Positions 16,639-26,427 of a stretch of DNA of 64,000 bases are shown piece after piece; positions within the stretch are counted from its first letter, which is position 1, and each line of letters opens with the position of its first letter. A program made the translations under genes and the position numbers. Origin of the DNA: CAIZQW01 sp942493055 (GTDB taxonomy: Bacteria; Verrucomicrobiota; Kiritimatiellia; RFP12; UBA1067); contig OW818680.1 in the NCBI GenBank assembly GCA_942493055.1, positions 682,001 through 746,000 on the forward strand, in the 5' to 3' direction. Below the pieces are notes generated by a model, which saw only the letters and a list, made by a program, of their open reading frames with translations, had not been told where the DNA came from and searched no databases.

Positions 16639-17783
16639 AACGCATTCACTCCATCTTTAAATACGGCTTTCACGTCAAATGTCTTCGTATCCAGAACCGT
16701 GAGGTCGGCCTTATAGCCAGCCTCTACACGTCCATACTTGTCACCGATTCCCAGCTCAAGAGCCTGATTATAGGAGGTCGTCTGAATGATCTCACACAGC
16801 GGACGCTCCGTTACCTCGAACACATTCTTCAGGGCAACGTTCATTCTGAGCATGGAGCCCGCCAATGCGCCGTTTGAAGCAAGACGCGCCTCGCCATTCT
16901 TCACAATCACATCCAGCCCGCCAATCGAAGACGGGCCATCCGGCAAGTGACTGGAGCGCATGGAATCTGTAATCAGCAGGATCGATTCAATGGGTTTCTT
17001 TTCAAAAACGAGTTCAATCATCTCAGGACAGATATGGACCTTGTCACAGATCACCTCAATTTTGACATCCGGCAGCAAGAAGCCAGCCCCTACCATTCCG
17101 ATGTCTCGATGGTGCAACGGTGACATCTGATTGCAGAAGTGGGTCAGATGCCGAAGCCCCTGCTGATACCCTTGAAAGAACTGGGCATACGTCGCCTTGG
17201 AGTGTCCGCACGACGCAACAATGCCTTCCTGGCATAATTGCTTCCCAAACTCAACCCCGTGGTCCAGTTCAACCGCATACGAGACCTGGGTCACGTGCGA
17301 GATGGAGCTGAGACGCTTGACCTCCTCAATATCAGGCGACCGTACATACGCGGGATTCTGCGCGCCCAGACAGTTGCAGTTGAGGTAAGGGCCTTCCAGA
17401 TGGATGCCACAGACTTTGCAATAGCGATTGTCATACTTGGCAACGTTTCGCAAGGAGGCCGCCAACTGCTCCTCCGGCAGCGTCAGTGTCGTGGGACAGA
17501 ACTGCGTGCAGCCTTCAGCCAACTTGGCCTGCGCAATCTTTTCGATTGCGCAGGGCTCATCCGTATCGGTCACATCATATCCTAACGCGCCATGCGTATG
17601 GATATCAATAAACCCAGGCACAACATAAGCGCCCTTTGCATCGTAGACCCAATCTACAGAGGGGAGCACAGGCGCAATATCATGTATGGCAATAATCGTA
17701 TCGTCCTGGATTTCAACAACCGCATCCTTCTTCTCAATCCCTGGCGAAACAAGTGTCGCATGGATGATTAATCCCTTTTTCAT
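16635..17783 (-). CDS. nagA: N-acetylglucosamine-6-phosphate deacetylase
   Basis: A 382-residue amidohydrolase. The metal-binding VPGFIDIHTHGALGYD is near residue 57, followed by GIHLEGPYLN, SCGHSKATYAQ, LTHFCNQMSPLHHR and LITDSMRSSHLPDG, all as in NagA. It removes acetate from GlcNAc-6-phosphate in amino-sugar use or cell-wall recycling. The ATG at 17783 has AGGGGTGA at the right distance; the GTG nine bases upstream is less likely. It follows the DUF1080 gene by 24 bp and is coupled to the ROK-like gene downstream. Its presence is the best hint that the operon handles an N-acetylated sugar. Confidence 0.92.
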   Translation of the reverse strand: MKKGLIIHATLVSPGIEKKDAVVEIQDDTIIAIHDIAPVLPSVDWVYDAKGAYVVPGFIDIHTHGALGYDVTDTDEPCAIEKIAQAKLAEGCTQFCPTTLTLPEEQLAASLRNVAKYDNRYCKVCGIHLEGPYLNCNCLGAQNPAYVRSPDIEEVKRLSSISHVTQVSYAVELDHGVEFGKQLCQEGIVASCGHSKATYAQFFQGYQQGLRHLTHFCNQMSPLHHRDIGMVGAGFLLPDVKIEVICDKVHICPEMIELVFEKKPIESILLITDSMRSSHLPDGPSSIGGLDVIVKNGEARLASNGALAGSMLRMNVALKNVFEVTERPLCEIIQTTSYNQALELGIGDKYGRVEAGYKADLTVLDTKTFDVKAVFKDGVNAL

Positions 17784-17807
17784 GTGACTCACCCCTTTCC
17801 TTGATTT

Positions 17808-20800
17808 CTACAATTCTCGAATAAAGATATTCTTGAACTCGATCGGGTCACCATGACATTGCAATTCGATCTGCTCTTTGGGGAAGATCGGAATGTCCTT
17901 ATTCCAATAGTTCTCAAGGATGACATTGTCGACCACGCGCTTACCATTGAGGTAGACATCCACCTTTTCACCGATCATGCGGATATAGAAGGTGTTCCAT
18001 TCGCCAATCTGGTTGTCAGCAATCAGTAATGCTTTGCTGGGATTCTTCTTGTTGTTGTACAAGCCGCCAGAACCGATATGCCACTGGTTATGCGCATCCC
18101 AGATCTGAACCTGGGGGGAACCGCGCAAATAGAGCCCGCTGTCGCCCTTCTTGGTCAGCAAGCGCCAATCACACCACATTTCGAAATCAGCATAGTCCTT
18201 GGCTGTCCCCAAGCTGAAGCCCTTGCCATCAAAGCAGAGGACTCCATCCTTGACGGTCCAATGCAATTTGGAATCCGCATCGGCAAGCGCCTGCATCTCT
18301 GTGCGCTTCTCCGGTGTGGCAGCCGCGCGCTTAATGGGATTATCAAAGCCTTCCTTCTTGGTCACGCCCTTCCAATTGGCGAGATCTTTGCCGGTGAACA
18401 ACTGAGTCCATCCGGGCGGTGGCGTATTGGCTTGGCGAACAATCGGCTTCACTTTGACATTGCGATACCACAGTTTATCGCCGTGTCCGCAGAAACTGAT
18501 ACGGCCCATGGTCCGTTTGAGTCCTGGATGTTTCAGCTTGTCCATCGTGCCATTCTTGCTCGCCTCATCCAAGTCCGCATCCACGATCACCGTACCGTTG
18601 ACTGTGACTTTGACGTGTCGGCCATCCAAGACAATCTCTTCCGTGTTCCATTCCCCTACTGGCTTTTGTGCTCCGCGCTTTGCGGGGATGATGCCGTAGA
18701 CCGAGCCATGGAACTGATACGGATGGAGCGTCGCATACTTGGGAGCCGTGTCTTCCAGCACCTGAATTTCAAAGCCTTCATACGCCGCATTTCCGCCAGG
18801 CGTACGTACGCCAATGCCATTATTGGCTCCTGGCGTCAGCTTAAATTCAAAACGGAAAACAAAATCGCCATATTCCTCCGCAGTAAACAGGTCTCCGCTT
18901 CCTCCCTTTGAAGGATCAACGGAAATTTCCTTGTTCTCATTGATGTAATATGCACTCTTGTTGCCCATCCACGCATCTAAATTGGTTCCGTCAAAGAGCG
19001 TGTAGAACCCTTCCGCATCCGGTTTGGGTTGCGGACGGCTGATCTTGTCCAGATCGATCACGGCTGCCTCAGCAGACGAGAAGACCATGAGTTCATTCAC
19101 ATGCACAGACGGATTGGAACTGTTCTTGGTGACCGTCAGTTTAACATACCGCGCATCGCGCGCTTCAAACGCGTTGAGGAACCCTTCTGGCTTGGAGGCC
19201 GACGTGTCCTTGGTCTTGTCCACAGCTAGCTTCCATGTCTTGTTGTCAACGGAGGTGTCAATGCGATACTGGTAGTAGCGTCCACCATCTGCATAAAAAT
19301 AGACATGCGCGGCTGCCACACTGCGCACGCTTTCCAAGTCCACAGTCATCTCCACAGGGGACCCGCCAACCCAAAAGCCGCTGTCGTTACCGACCTCTCC
19401 ATCTGTTAATAACTTGGGAGCATGGTCGGCTTCCTGTTTGAGCGTGGCAGACACAGGACGATTCAGAGCGATGTTAGATGACTTGTTGATGATTGCGGCA
19501 AAGTCACGAAGGTCATCCTGCGTGATCTTTCCGCACGCTTCGAGCGCCTTCCAGCCCTTCATCAGGTCAGCAGAATTTGCCATCGTGGCCTGCAACTGCT
19601 GACGGACGCTGCGCAGCAAGAAGGCATCCTCTGGCTTCTGGGCCAGCGCCTGCATCAGGGCGGGCGCAGCCAGTCCGTCGCGCCAGGTGGACAAGGTCCG
19701 CTGGGCATCCTTGTTTGTAGCTGCAAGGGAGCTGACACACGCCAGCAACGCGGGTGAACCTGTCCGTCCCGCGACATCCAGTAACGTCTCGGAGGGTGCT
19801 GCGCCTGCGGCCTTCAGCGCTTGCAGCAAGCGCTCGCCATAGACTTCATTCCCGGGGCGCCGTGCTGCGAGCGCATACGCTTGTACAGCTTCACTCTGCA
19901 AACTGCCCTTCATGGTCGATAAGCTCGCCAACAGGGTATCACACTCTTTGGTGCCTGCGTTCTGACGCAAATACCGGAAGGCTGCTGTTGCAAGCTTGAC
20001 ATCAGAATCCGCTGCAGTCGCGGAGTCAAGAGCGGCCTTGACCATCACGTCAGAACCTGGGTGTGCTGCCAACGTTTCAAAGATCAACCGCTTGCCAAGC
20101 GCGTTCTGCTTGGGATAGGCCGTCGTCAATGCCGGCACTGTAACGCTCGCGGGCAGTGTCCCCAAAAATGCTGCAAACGCCTTATAGTTGTCATTGTTCA
20201 CCGTGGCCAACCGCGAGGGCAATGCAGCCTGGAGGGTCTTTGTATCACGCTGAGCCAGCACATCAAGTGCAGCCGCCGATACGGACGCATCCGCATGTCC
20301 GCACATGTCCAGCAGCAACTCCGTCGTGGTATTCCCTTGTTGAGTGCGCAAGGCACGGAGCAACAATCCGATGACTTGCGGGTCATCTGATTTTCGGGTT
20401 ACCTCACACCACTTGTTCACCTCTTCAGGTGAAAGCGCGTTTCCGATTTTCTTGATTGCGAACGCCTGGTAGGCAATATCACCCTTTGTCTGAACAGCGG
20501 CAGAGAGCAAACGGAACTTTTCAGCTTCAGTTGCTTTGGCCAGCGCCTCGCCCAACTCACGCATCTTGGTCTTGGGATAGACAAGCGTGGCAGGATCATA
20601 GACTCCCTGAATCGCCTGACGCGTCATGTTCGCAGATGCTGCGACATTCACGTCTTTGGAGGCACACAACGCCGCAATAATTGCCTGGGACTGTTTCGTG
20701 CCCATCCAGCGCAATTGCTCAATAAAGAAGAGCTGCTGCACAGGGGACGGACTCTCCTTGGCATACTTTGCAAAAAGGGCTTCCAGTGCTGGCGCATGTT

Positions 20801-21062
20801 TCGCAGGGCCCCCTTTCATCGTGACAGCCTGGCCGAGCATGAAAAGTTTTGTCCGCACGACTGCATCATTAAGACCGTCAGAGGCAACCTGCTTACACAG
20901 TGCTTCCACATCTGCCAAGGCAGGGGAATTGAGCAACGGCAGAATCTTCTCAACCGTCGCCTCTTGTTGGGCTGTCTTTCCGAACTGGACAGCCGTTTCT
21001 TGCGCGGTGCTGAGAAAGCAACACGCCATTGCTAAACCTAACGATATGATTATTTTCTTCAT
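17808..21062 (-). CDS. Secreted HEAT, F5/8C and double DUF1080 protein
   Basis: A 1084-residue exported protein (signal peptide about 1-20). Residues 30-515 are HEAT/armadillo-like helices. Residues 530-660 look like an F5/8 type C (discoidin) sugar-binding domain (NIALNRPVSATL, RYVKLTV). Two DUF1080 domains follow, about 685-870 (GFYTLFDGTNLDAWMG) and 885-1084 (GWTQLFTGKDLANWKG). DUF1080 covers 3-keto-disaccharide hydrolases, which split glycosides after C3 oxidation. This fits the two Gfo/Idh/MocA oxidoreductases upstream in the operon. The substrate is unknown. Confidence 0.87.
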   Translation of the reverse strand: MKKIIISLGLAMACCFLSTAQETAVQFGKTAQQEATVEKILPLLNSPALADVEALCKQVASDGLNDAVVRTKLFMLGQAVTMKGGPAKHAPALEALFAKYAKESPSPVQQLFFIEQLRWMGTKQSQAIIAALCASKDVNVAASANMTRQAIQGVYDPATLVYPKTKMRELGEALAKATEAEKFRLLSAAVQTKGDIAYQAFAIKKIGNALSPEEVNKWCEVTRKSDDPQVIGLLLRALRTQQGNTTTELLLDMCGHADASVSAAALDVLAQRDTKTLQAALPSRLATVNNDNYKAFAAFLGTLPASVTVPALTTAYPKQNALGKRLIFETLAAHPGSDVMVKAALDSATAADSDVKLATAAFRYLRQNAGTKECDTLLASLSTMKGSLQSEAVQAYALAARRPGNEVYGERLLQALKAAGAAPSETLLDVAGRTGSPALLACVSSLAATNKDAQRTLSTWRDGLAAPALMQALAQKPEDAFLLRSVRQQLQATMANSADLMKGWKALEACGKITQDDLRDFAAIINKSSNIALNRPVSATLKQEADHAPKLLTDGEVGNDSGFWVGGSPVEMTVDLESVRSVAAAHVYFYADGGRYYQYRIDTSVDNKTWKLAVDKTKDTSASKPEGFLNAFEARDARYVKLTVTKNSSNPSVHVNELMVFSSAEAAVIDLDKISRPQPKPDAEGFYTLFDGTNLDAWMGNKSAYYINENKEISVDPSKGGSGDLFTAEEYGDFVFRFEFKLTPGANNGIGVRTPGGNAAYEGFEIQVLEDTAPKYATLHPYQFHGSVYGIIPAKRGAQKPVGEWNTEEIVLDGRHVKVTVNGTVIVDADLDEASKNGTMDKLKHPGLKRTMGRISFCGHGDKLWYRNVKVKPIVRQANTPPPGWTQLFTGKDLANWKGVTKKEGFDNPIKRAAATPEKRTEMQALADADSKLHWTVKDGVLCFDGKGFSLGTAKDYADFEMWCDWRLLTKKGDSGLYLRGSPQVQIWDAHNQWHIGSGGLYNNKKNPSKALLIADNQIGEWNTFYIRMIGEKVDVYLNGKRVVDNVILENYWNKDIPIFPKEQIELQCHGDPIEFKNIFIREL

Positions 21063-21082
21063 TTTAAAATCCTCTCTTACAA

Positions 21083-22348
21083 TTAAATGGTCCAGGGTGC
21101 ACGAAGGGGTTGCTCAATGAATCGATTCACCCCTGGGTCATTGGGACAGATTAATTTGACAGGATCAAAGTCAAAACCGCGTCCGGCACGCATGGAGACC
21201 AAGGCCAGATTGACGAGTGTACACGAACGGAATCCATTGCTTTCATTCAGGGGGAATGGGTTGCGCGTCTTCAGTGTGTGGAGGAAACTCGAGTTCTGAG
21301 GAGCAGGATCTGGCAGTCCGGCCAGCACCTTGTCCAAGTCCTTGATATCCGACTTCATCCGCGGCCACAGTTTGCCATTCGGGCCACTGATAAACGGTTC
21401 TTGTTTCAACGAACCATCACCATCCAGAATAATTTCCGTACCATCCGCATACTTCATGGTGATACGGCGGAAACTACCGACAGCTTCAGGATGCTGAGGC
21501 GGCGCATCCACGTCAACACGAATGGGGCTCTCTTCGTCCTTCCCTAAAATGTACTGCACAGGATCCAAGTAGTGCTGTCCCATATCCCCGAGCCCGCCGC
21601 CATCATAATCCCAATACCCGCGGAAGTTTCCATGTACGCGATGCGGATGGTAGGGCTTATAGGGTGCCGGTCCCAACCACAAGTCATAGTCGAGATTCTC
21701 AGGGACAGGTTGCGGGGTTGCATTGACAAGCCCGGTCCAGCCGAACTTCAGAGAGAATCCCTGGCCCTCGCCCACAATCGCACGGAGCGGACCGCCTAAT
21801 AGGTTATTCTGCACGACCTTCTTGATCGGTTTCACTTCTGTACCAAAGCCATAAAATCCGCCGTACATGCGGAACCAGGTGTTGATTCGGAACATGCGTC
21901 CATTCGCCTTGACCGCATCAATCACCTTCTTGCCTTCACCAATGGTGCGTGTCATCGGTTTCTCGCACCAGATGTCTTTGCCTGCCTGGGCGGCATAGAC
22001 GGAGATCGGGCCATGCCAATGTGGAGGCGTACAGATATGCACGACGTCGACATCCTTACGCTGCAAGATATCCCGGAAGTCGCGATAGCCATCCACCTTC
22101 CCGCCAAAACGCTTTTGTCCGGCTTGAACACCAGCCTCCATGTGTGTGCGGTCAGGATCGCAGACCGCCACCAGCCGGGTATCGGTCAATCCAAGATGTG
22201 CATCCGTATGAGCAATGCCGCCAAAACCGATCAAGGCTCGCGTGAGCTGATTGCTCGGCGCTGTCTCTGAACGCAGAATATGCGCAGGGACAATTGTAAA
22301 GGTGGCTGCGCCACCCATGGTCTTTAGAAACGCCCTTCTATTCTTCAT
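21083..22348 (-). CDS. Gfo/Idh/MocA oxidoreductase with Tat signal
   Basis: A 421-residue protein with a Tat-like N-terminus (KNRRAFLKTMGG). The NAD(P)-binding Rossmann fold follows (RALIGFGGIAH), with the EKPMTRT motif typical of the family. The C-terminal half has the DMGQHYLDPVQYILG segment. Exported family members oxidise sugars or glycosides, often at C3, with tightly bound cofactor. The stop lies 20 bp before the DUF1080 gene, so it probably supplies the 3-keto substrate. GGGGGAG precedes the ATG. Confidence 0.9.
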   Translation of the reverse strand: MKNRRAFLKTMGGAATFTIVPAHILRSETAPSNQLTRALIGFGGIAHTDAHLGLTDTRLVAVCDPDRTHMEAGVQAGQKRFGGKVDGYRDFRDILQRKDVDVVHICTPPHWHGPISVYAAQAGKDIWCEKPMTRTIGEGKKVIDAVKANGRMFRINTWFRMYGGFYGFGTEVKPIKKVVQNNLLGGPLRAIVGEGQGFSLKFGWTGLVNATPQPVPENLDYDLWLGPAPYKPYHPHRVHGNFRGYWDYDGGGLGDMGQHYLDPVQYILGKDEESPIRVDVDAPPQHPEAVGSFRRITMKYADGTEIILDGDGSLKQEPFISGPNGKLWPRMKSDIKDLDKVLAGLPDPAPQNSSFLHTLKTRNPFPLNESNGFRSCTLVNLALVSMRAGRGFDFDPVKLICPNDPGVNRFIEQPLRAPWTI

Positions 22349-22375
22349 AATATCTCCCCCTCTTTTCTTTTCGCT

Positions 22376-23191
22376 TTAGAATGCCGCCAAACGACGGACG
22401 GCCTGTGCTATGTCCTTAACCCGTTGTGATCCAGCTTCGCGCTCGATGGCGAGCGTCCCTTCAAAGCCAAGCCCACTCAGTGCATTCAAAAAGGCAAACA
22501 CATTGACTTCGCCGTCGCCCCACGGCACTTCCGCACCCCACGTGCCATTGACCTTTGTTCGGACAGCGTCCTTGGCATGGACATGACGGATCCAAGGTGC
22601 CAGAATCTTCAAGGCTTCAATGGGTTCGTCTTTGTTATACAGAATCATGTTCGCCGGATCAAAGTTCAACATCACGTTCGGATGGTTCAAACTGACCAGG
22701 AAATGCTTGAGGTCTTTCGCCGATTCTTGTCCCGTCTCCATGAGCAAGGTCACACCTGAAGCCTTGGCTGCATCGCCCAAAAAGTTGACACGGTCATAGA
22801 ATTTCTTTGCATACACGGCATCCGTGTGATCCAAAAATCCAACGTGCATTGAAATATACTTTACTCCCAATTCAGCAGTAATGGCACAGGCCTTTACGAA
22901 AGCCTCTGACGCCATAGCCCATTTGTCGTCCGGTGCAATCCCGCCCGAAACCTTGATGGCATCCAGCGAGGAATAGTCCTCATAATCAAAGTGGAGCATC
23001 GTGGAGGAGATGGTCCAATTTTGGCGCTTCACCGCATCGAGGTACGACTTGCCAGCCGCACCCAACGCAGGCGCTAACGCCAGATGAATGTGATTCACGT
23101 TCATGGCCGTCATGAGCGCCCCGATCTCCTCAACGCTCTTCTGGAAGGACCAACTGCAGACGCCTATTGAACACTTACCTGATTGCATCAT
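22376..23191 (-). CDS. Sugar phosphate isomerase/epimerase (AP endonuclease 2 fold)
   Basis: A 271-residue TIM-barrel protein of the xylose isomerase-like family, without signal peptide. It has GVCSWSFQ near the N-terminus, LMETGQES, NFDPANMILY, RHVHAKDA and PWGDGEVN, which carry the usual Glu, Asp and His metal ligands. Members epimerise or isomerise keto sugars, including 3-keto intermediates. It sits 27 bp upstream of the Tat Gfo/Idh gene in the operon. Confidence 0.88.
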   Translation of the reverse strand: MMQSGKCSIGVCSWSFQKSVEEIGALMTAMNVNHIHLALAPALGAAGKSYLDAVKRQNWTISSTMLHFDYEDYSSLDAIKVSGGIAPDDKWAMASEAFVKACAITAELGVKYISMHVGFLDHTDAVYAKKFYDRVNFLGDAAKASGVTLLMETGQESAKDLKHFLVSLNHPNVMLNFDPANMILYNKDEPIEALKILAPWIRHVHAKDAVRTKVNGTWGAEVPWGDGEVNVFAFLNALSGLGFEGTLAIEREAGSQRVKDIAQAVRRLAAF

Positions 23192-23306
23192 CTCTTGTTA
23201 CCTTTCTCATTTAAAACTTCAAACTGCCACTGACTGCCTCTTTAACTTTAGAACTCCCTGGCCGCCGTAGCTTTAACGAAGGAGGCTCGAACTTTAGAAC
23301 TTCTCC
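23192..23306. repeat. Intergenic repeat-like stretch inside the sugar operon
   Basis: The 115-bp gap holds AACTTTAGAAC-type runs and CCGCCGTAGCTTTAACGAAGG. Close relatives occur elsewhere in the window: the AACTTTAGAACTT runs at 58449-58483 and CCGCCGTAGCTTTAGCGAAGG at 56981-57001. The last one can fold, with GCTTTAGC as its core. It may split the operon or modulate mRNA levels. Confidence 0.5.
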
Positions 23307-24326
23307 CTACAATTTCACCGTCTTCTTGGTTTTAGCGGACTTCTTTTCGGCATCCACAATGCGGACCGAATCACACGATTGCTCGGGCGTGATCATGCAC
23401 GCGACTTTCTTGCCATTGACCAGGTCAAGAAACCACTTGAGCTCATATTCGTAGCCATCTCCTGCGGCAAGCTTCGGTTCAAAGGCTTCGCCCTTGGCCG
23501 GATAGACGCAGAGCGCCTTCTCGCGCTTGAAATCCAGGATCGCGACCGCCTTTTCAAAGGTCACATGGTAGGAGGCCTCAAAGCCCATGGTGGGGTTGAT
23601 GGCCCAGCTGCCATCTGATGTCACAACAGGCCCGCCCACATCATAGATGGTGCTGATATGCTGCATCACGCCATCGTTGCCCCAGACCGCGGTACTCGTG
23701 ACCGACTTCGGCAGGCCGAACAGGAAGTGGACCATGTCCGTGTCATGGATATGCAGATCAAGCGCGACACCGCCGCTCTTGCTCTCATCCATGAACCAGC
23801 TCTTGCCCTTGCCCCATCCCGGCGGCGGACTGTAGCGGCGGAAGGAAGCTGCAAGCACCTTACCGTATTTCTTGCTGTCGACCAACTTTTTCAGGAAGAC
23901 ATACGCAGGCCAGAAGCGCAGGCAGTGCGCAATCATGAGCTGGGTGCCCTTGGGCGCTGCGTTCTTTGCCTTGAGCATCGCTTTGCTGGAGGCAGTATCC
24001 AGTGACATCGGCTTTTCGCAGATGACATGGATCCCCAGCTTCAGCGCCTTAGCCGTCAGCAGCACATGCAACGGCGTGGGCAGTGTGATGTCTACGACAT
24101 CGGGCTTAACTTCTGCCAGCATCTTGTCGAAATCATCATAGATTTTCGCATCGCCAAAATCCGTTGACGCATCCGCTCCAGCAAGATTGCCGTTTGAAAT
24201 GGTCGACGCGAATTGTGACAGATCCCGGTCACACAAGGCGACAACCTTGACGCCCTTCATCTTCTTCCAGTTCGCGTAATGCATACGCCCCATAAAACCA
24301 AAGCCAACAACTGCTACACGCTTCAT
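23307..24326 (-). CDS. Gfo/Idh/MocA family oxidoreductase
   Basis: A 339-residue cytoplasmic-type oxidoreductase without signal peptide. The Rossmann motif VVGFGFMGRMHYANW is at the N-terminus, EKPMSLD near residue 100, and the catalytic-domain segment GGVALDLHIHDTDMVHFLFG near 190. Family members use NAD(P) to oxidise or reduce sugars, inositols or keto sugars. It is 18 bp downstream of the symporter gene and probably acts on imported sugar, or reduces the 3-keto product back. A low-complexity lysine-rich tail (AEKKSAKTKKTVKL) is odd. Confidence 0.9.
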   Translation of the reverse strand: MKRVAVVGFGFMGRMHYANWKKMKGVKVVALCDRDLSQFASTISNGNLAGADASTDFGDAKIYDDFDKMLAEVKPDVVDITLPTPLHVLLTAKALKLGIHVICEKPMSLDTASSKAMLKAKNAAPKGTQLMIAHCLRFWPAYVFLKKLVDSKKYGKVLAASFRRYSPPPGWGKGKSWFMDESKSGGVALDLHIHDTDMVHFLFGLPKSVTSTAVWGNDGVMQHISTIYDVGGPVVTSDGSWAINPTMGFEASYHVTFEKAVAILDFKREKALCVYPAKGEAFEPKLAAGDGYEYELKWFLDLVNGKKVACMITPEQSCDSVRIVDAEKKSAKTKKTVKL

Positions 24327-24344
24327 ATCGAATGCTCCTTAATC

Positions 24345-26309
24345 TTAAGACAGTTTTACCTTGCCCACAAACTTCATCAAAACCGTTGTGGAGACAACCG
24401 CAATCACCGCGAGCAGAATCCCCACGCCAAGATCACCATACAGCAACTTGCCGACCGAAAAGAGGGCAGACCAGACCGCCACACAGCCGAGCATCATGCA
24501 GAGGATACCAAAGGGGACATCCCAGCCGGTTGCGTCGCGGCCCACTTCCGCTGCATACTTCTTCCACCCCGGACCGCCCGCACGGATCTTACGGCAGAAG
24601 TTGATCAGCACCTCGTCCTTCTCCGGTTTCGTCAGATACGTCGTCGCCACCCACACCACGGTGGTCAGAAGGATCCCGAGCACCAGCTTCCAGGCTCCAT
24701 AATCCATCACCTGAAACAGGCCCGCCTTCTCAAACGCGGCTTCCACCCCAAACGCGGGCGCGCCCCATTGGAAGAAACAGGCGACGACAAACGAGGTGAT
24801 CATCGCGGAAATTTCACTGTAGGCGTTAATGCGCCACCAGAACCAGCGCAGAATATAGAGCAGCCCTGTCCCGGCGCCGATCTGCAACAAGATGTCGAAA
24901 GAGTTCTTGGCGTTAGTCATCAGCAAAGCAACGACCCCAGACACCACCAGCAGCGCCAACATGCTCAGCCTGCCCACCATCACCGCCTTCTTGGGTTCGC
25001 AGGTTGGATTGATAAAGCGCACATAAAAATCCTGCACAAAGTAAGAGGAGCCCCAATTCAAATGGGTTGCGATTGTTGACATATACGCTGCGATCAAGGA
25101 CGCGATAATCAATCCCAGCCAGCCAGCGGGCATCTTTGAAATCATACCCGGATAGGCAATATCGTCCTTCAGGAACTTGTCATTCACCGTCGGAAAGGCC
25201 TTTGCCAGGGCACCCACGCCATTGGCCTGAGCCTTCATCTGCCGAACCTCTGTATATTGGGGGGTAGCCTTGTCAAGCTTCCCGTCCTCATACTGCTGGA
25301 CAAGTGCGACATTTGATGCCATGTAGGCCTTGCCTGCGGCCACCTCTTCAGAACTGCTGATCGGGAACATGATCAGCGAGACAAGGGCCACGACAATCCA
25401 GGGCCACGGACGAACCGCATAGTGCAGAAAATTAAAAAGGAGGGTCGCGCCAATGGCGTTCTTCTCGTCCTTGGCTGACAACATGCGCTGGGCAATATAG
25501 CCACCGCCACCGGGTTCCGCACCTGGATACCAGACATTCCACCACTGGACCGCGATGGGAAGAATGAAAATCGTCATCAAGAGCGAAACATTGTCCGCCT
25601 TCGGGAAGAGGCTGATCTTGTCTGCAACATTCGGATGCGTAAAGAGTTCTGTCAGCGAGGAGATCCCGCCGATATCCTTGCTCACGACGGCGTAATAGGC
25701 TGCAAAGAAGGCGCCTACCATCGCAACGGAGTATTGGAAGAAGTCCGCCCAGATGGATCCCGTCAGTCCGCCCAACGTCGCATAGACAGCCACCCCGAAG
25801 GAGGCCACGACGAGGGATACGACCGGCGAGAGGCCGAACATCACCTGGCCGATCTTAATGGCTGCCAGAGAGACTGTAGCCATAATCATAATGTTGAAAA
25901 AGATGCCGAGATAAAGAGCCCGGAAGCCGCGCAACGCCGCAGCAGGTTTTCCGCTATAGCGGATCTCATAAAAACCCAAATCCGTATCCAACGCGGAGCG
26001 TCGCCACAGCTTCGCATAAATAAAGACCGTCAGCATTCCGGTCAGCAGGAACGCCCACCAGCACCAGTTGCCTGCCACACCCTGTCGGCGGACAATGTCG
26101 GTCACCAAATTCGGCGTATCACACGAAAAGGTGCAGGCCACCATGGAGACCCCTAGCAACCACCACGGCATGCTGCGTCCCGACAAGAAGAAGTCCGCCG
26201 CATTTTTATTTGATCGCCAAGCAGCCGCTGATCCAATGCCGATAACAGCCAGCAAGAAACCGACAATGATCACCCAGTCCAGGGTTGAAATGGCCACCAT
26301 ACTATTCAT
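24345..26309 (-). CDS. Sodium/solute symporter (SSS family)
   Basis: A 654-residue membrane protein with about 13-14 hydrophobic segments. It has the SSS family pattern: DWVIIVGFLLAV at the start, FFLSGRSMPWWLLGVSM with the conserved GGRxxPWW-like turn, and GGxxGSIWADFFQY. An insert around residues 325-395 is hydrophilic. It imports a sugar or related solute with Na+. It is first in the operon, with a GAGGAGA ribosome-binding site, and its promoter carries the AraC-type operator at 26356-26416. Confidence 0.92.
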   Translation of the reverse strand: MNSMVAISTLDWVIIVGFLLAVIGIGSAAAWRSNKNAADFFLSGRSMPWWLLGVSMVACTFSCDTPNLVTDIVRRQGVAGNWCWWAFLLTGMLTVFIYAKLWRRSALDTDLGFYEIRYSGKPAAALRGFRALYLGIFFNIMIMATVSLAAIKIGQVMFGLSPVVSLVVASFGVAVYATLGGLTGSIWADFFQYSVAMVGAFFAAYYAVVSKDIGGISSLTELFTHPNVADKISLFPKADNVSLLMTIFILPIAVQWWNVWYPGAEPGGGGYIAQRMLSAKDEKNAIGATLLFNFLHYAVRPWPWIVVALVSLIMFPISSSEEVAAGKAYMASNVALVQQYEDGKLDKATPQYTEVRQMKAQANGVGALAKAFPTVNDKFLKDDIAYPGMISKMPAGWLGLIIASLIAAYMSTIATHLNWGSSYFVQDFYVRFINPTCEPKKAVMVGRLSMLALLVVSGVVALLMTNAKNSFDILLQIGAGTGLLYILRWFWWRINAYSEISAMITSFVVACFFQWGAPAFGVEAAFEKAGLFQVMDYGAWKLVLGILLTTVVWVATTYLTKPEKDEVLINFCRKIRAGGPGWKKYAAEVGRDATGWDVPFGILCMMLGCVAVWSALFSVGKLLYGDLGVGILLAVIAVVSTTVLMKFVGKVKLS

Positions 26310-26351
26310 ACGGGTCTCCTCATAAGTGAAACGTTTGTTACGATGTTTATT

Positions 26352-26416
26352 AACATATCATTTATCAGTCAGAACTGTATTGTACAATTCCGACAGGTTT
26401 GTGTATAATTGCGACA
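26352..26416 (-). promoter_or_regulatory. AraC-type operator/promoter of the symporter operon
   Basis: Two direct half-sites, TGTACAATTCCGACA at 26381-26395 and TGTATAATTGCGACA at 26402-26416 (plus-strand reading), match at 13 of 15 bases and are 21 bp apart, that is two helical turns. On the minus strand a -10-like TATGTT lies at 26357-26352, and the -35 position abuts the proximal half-site. The block 26356-26416 matches 29114-29174 at 47 of 61 bases without gaps (counted by hand). The likely binder is the PAS-AraC regulator at 29195. Confidence 0.7.
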
Positions 26417-26427
26417 CTGTCATTTCA

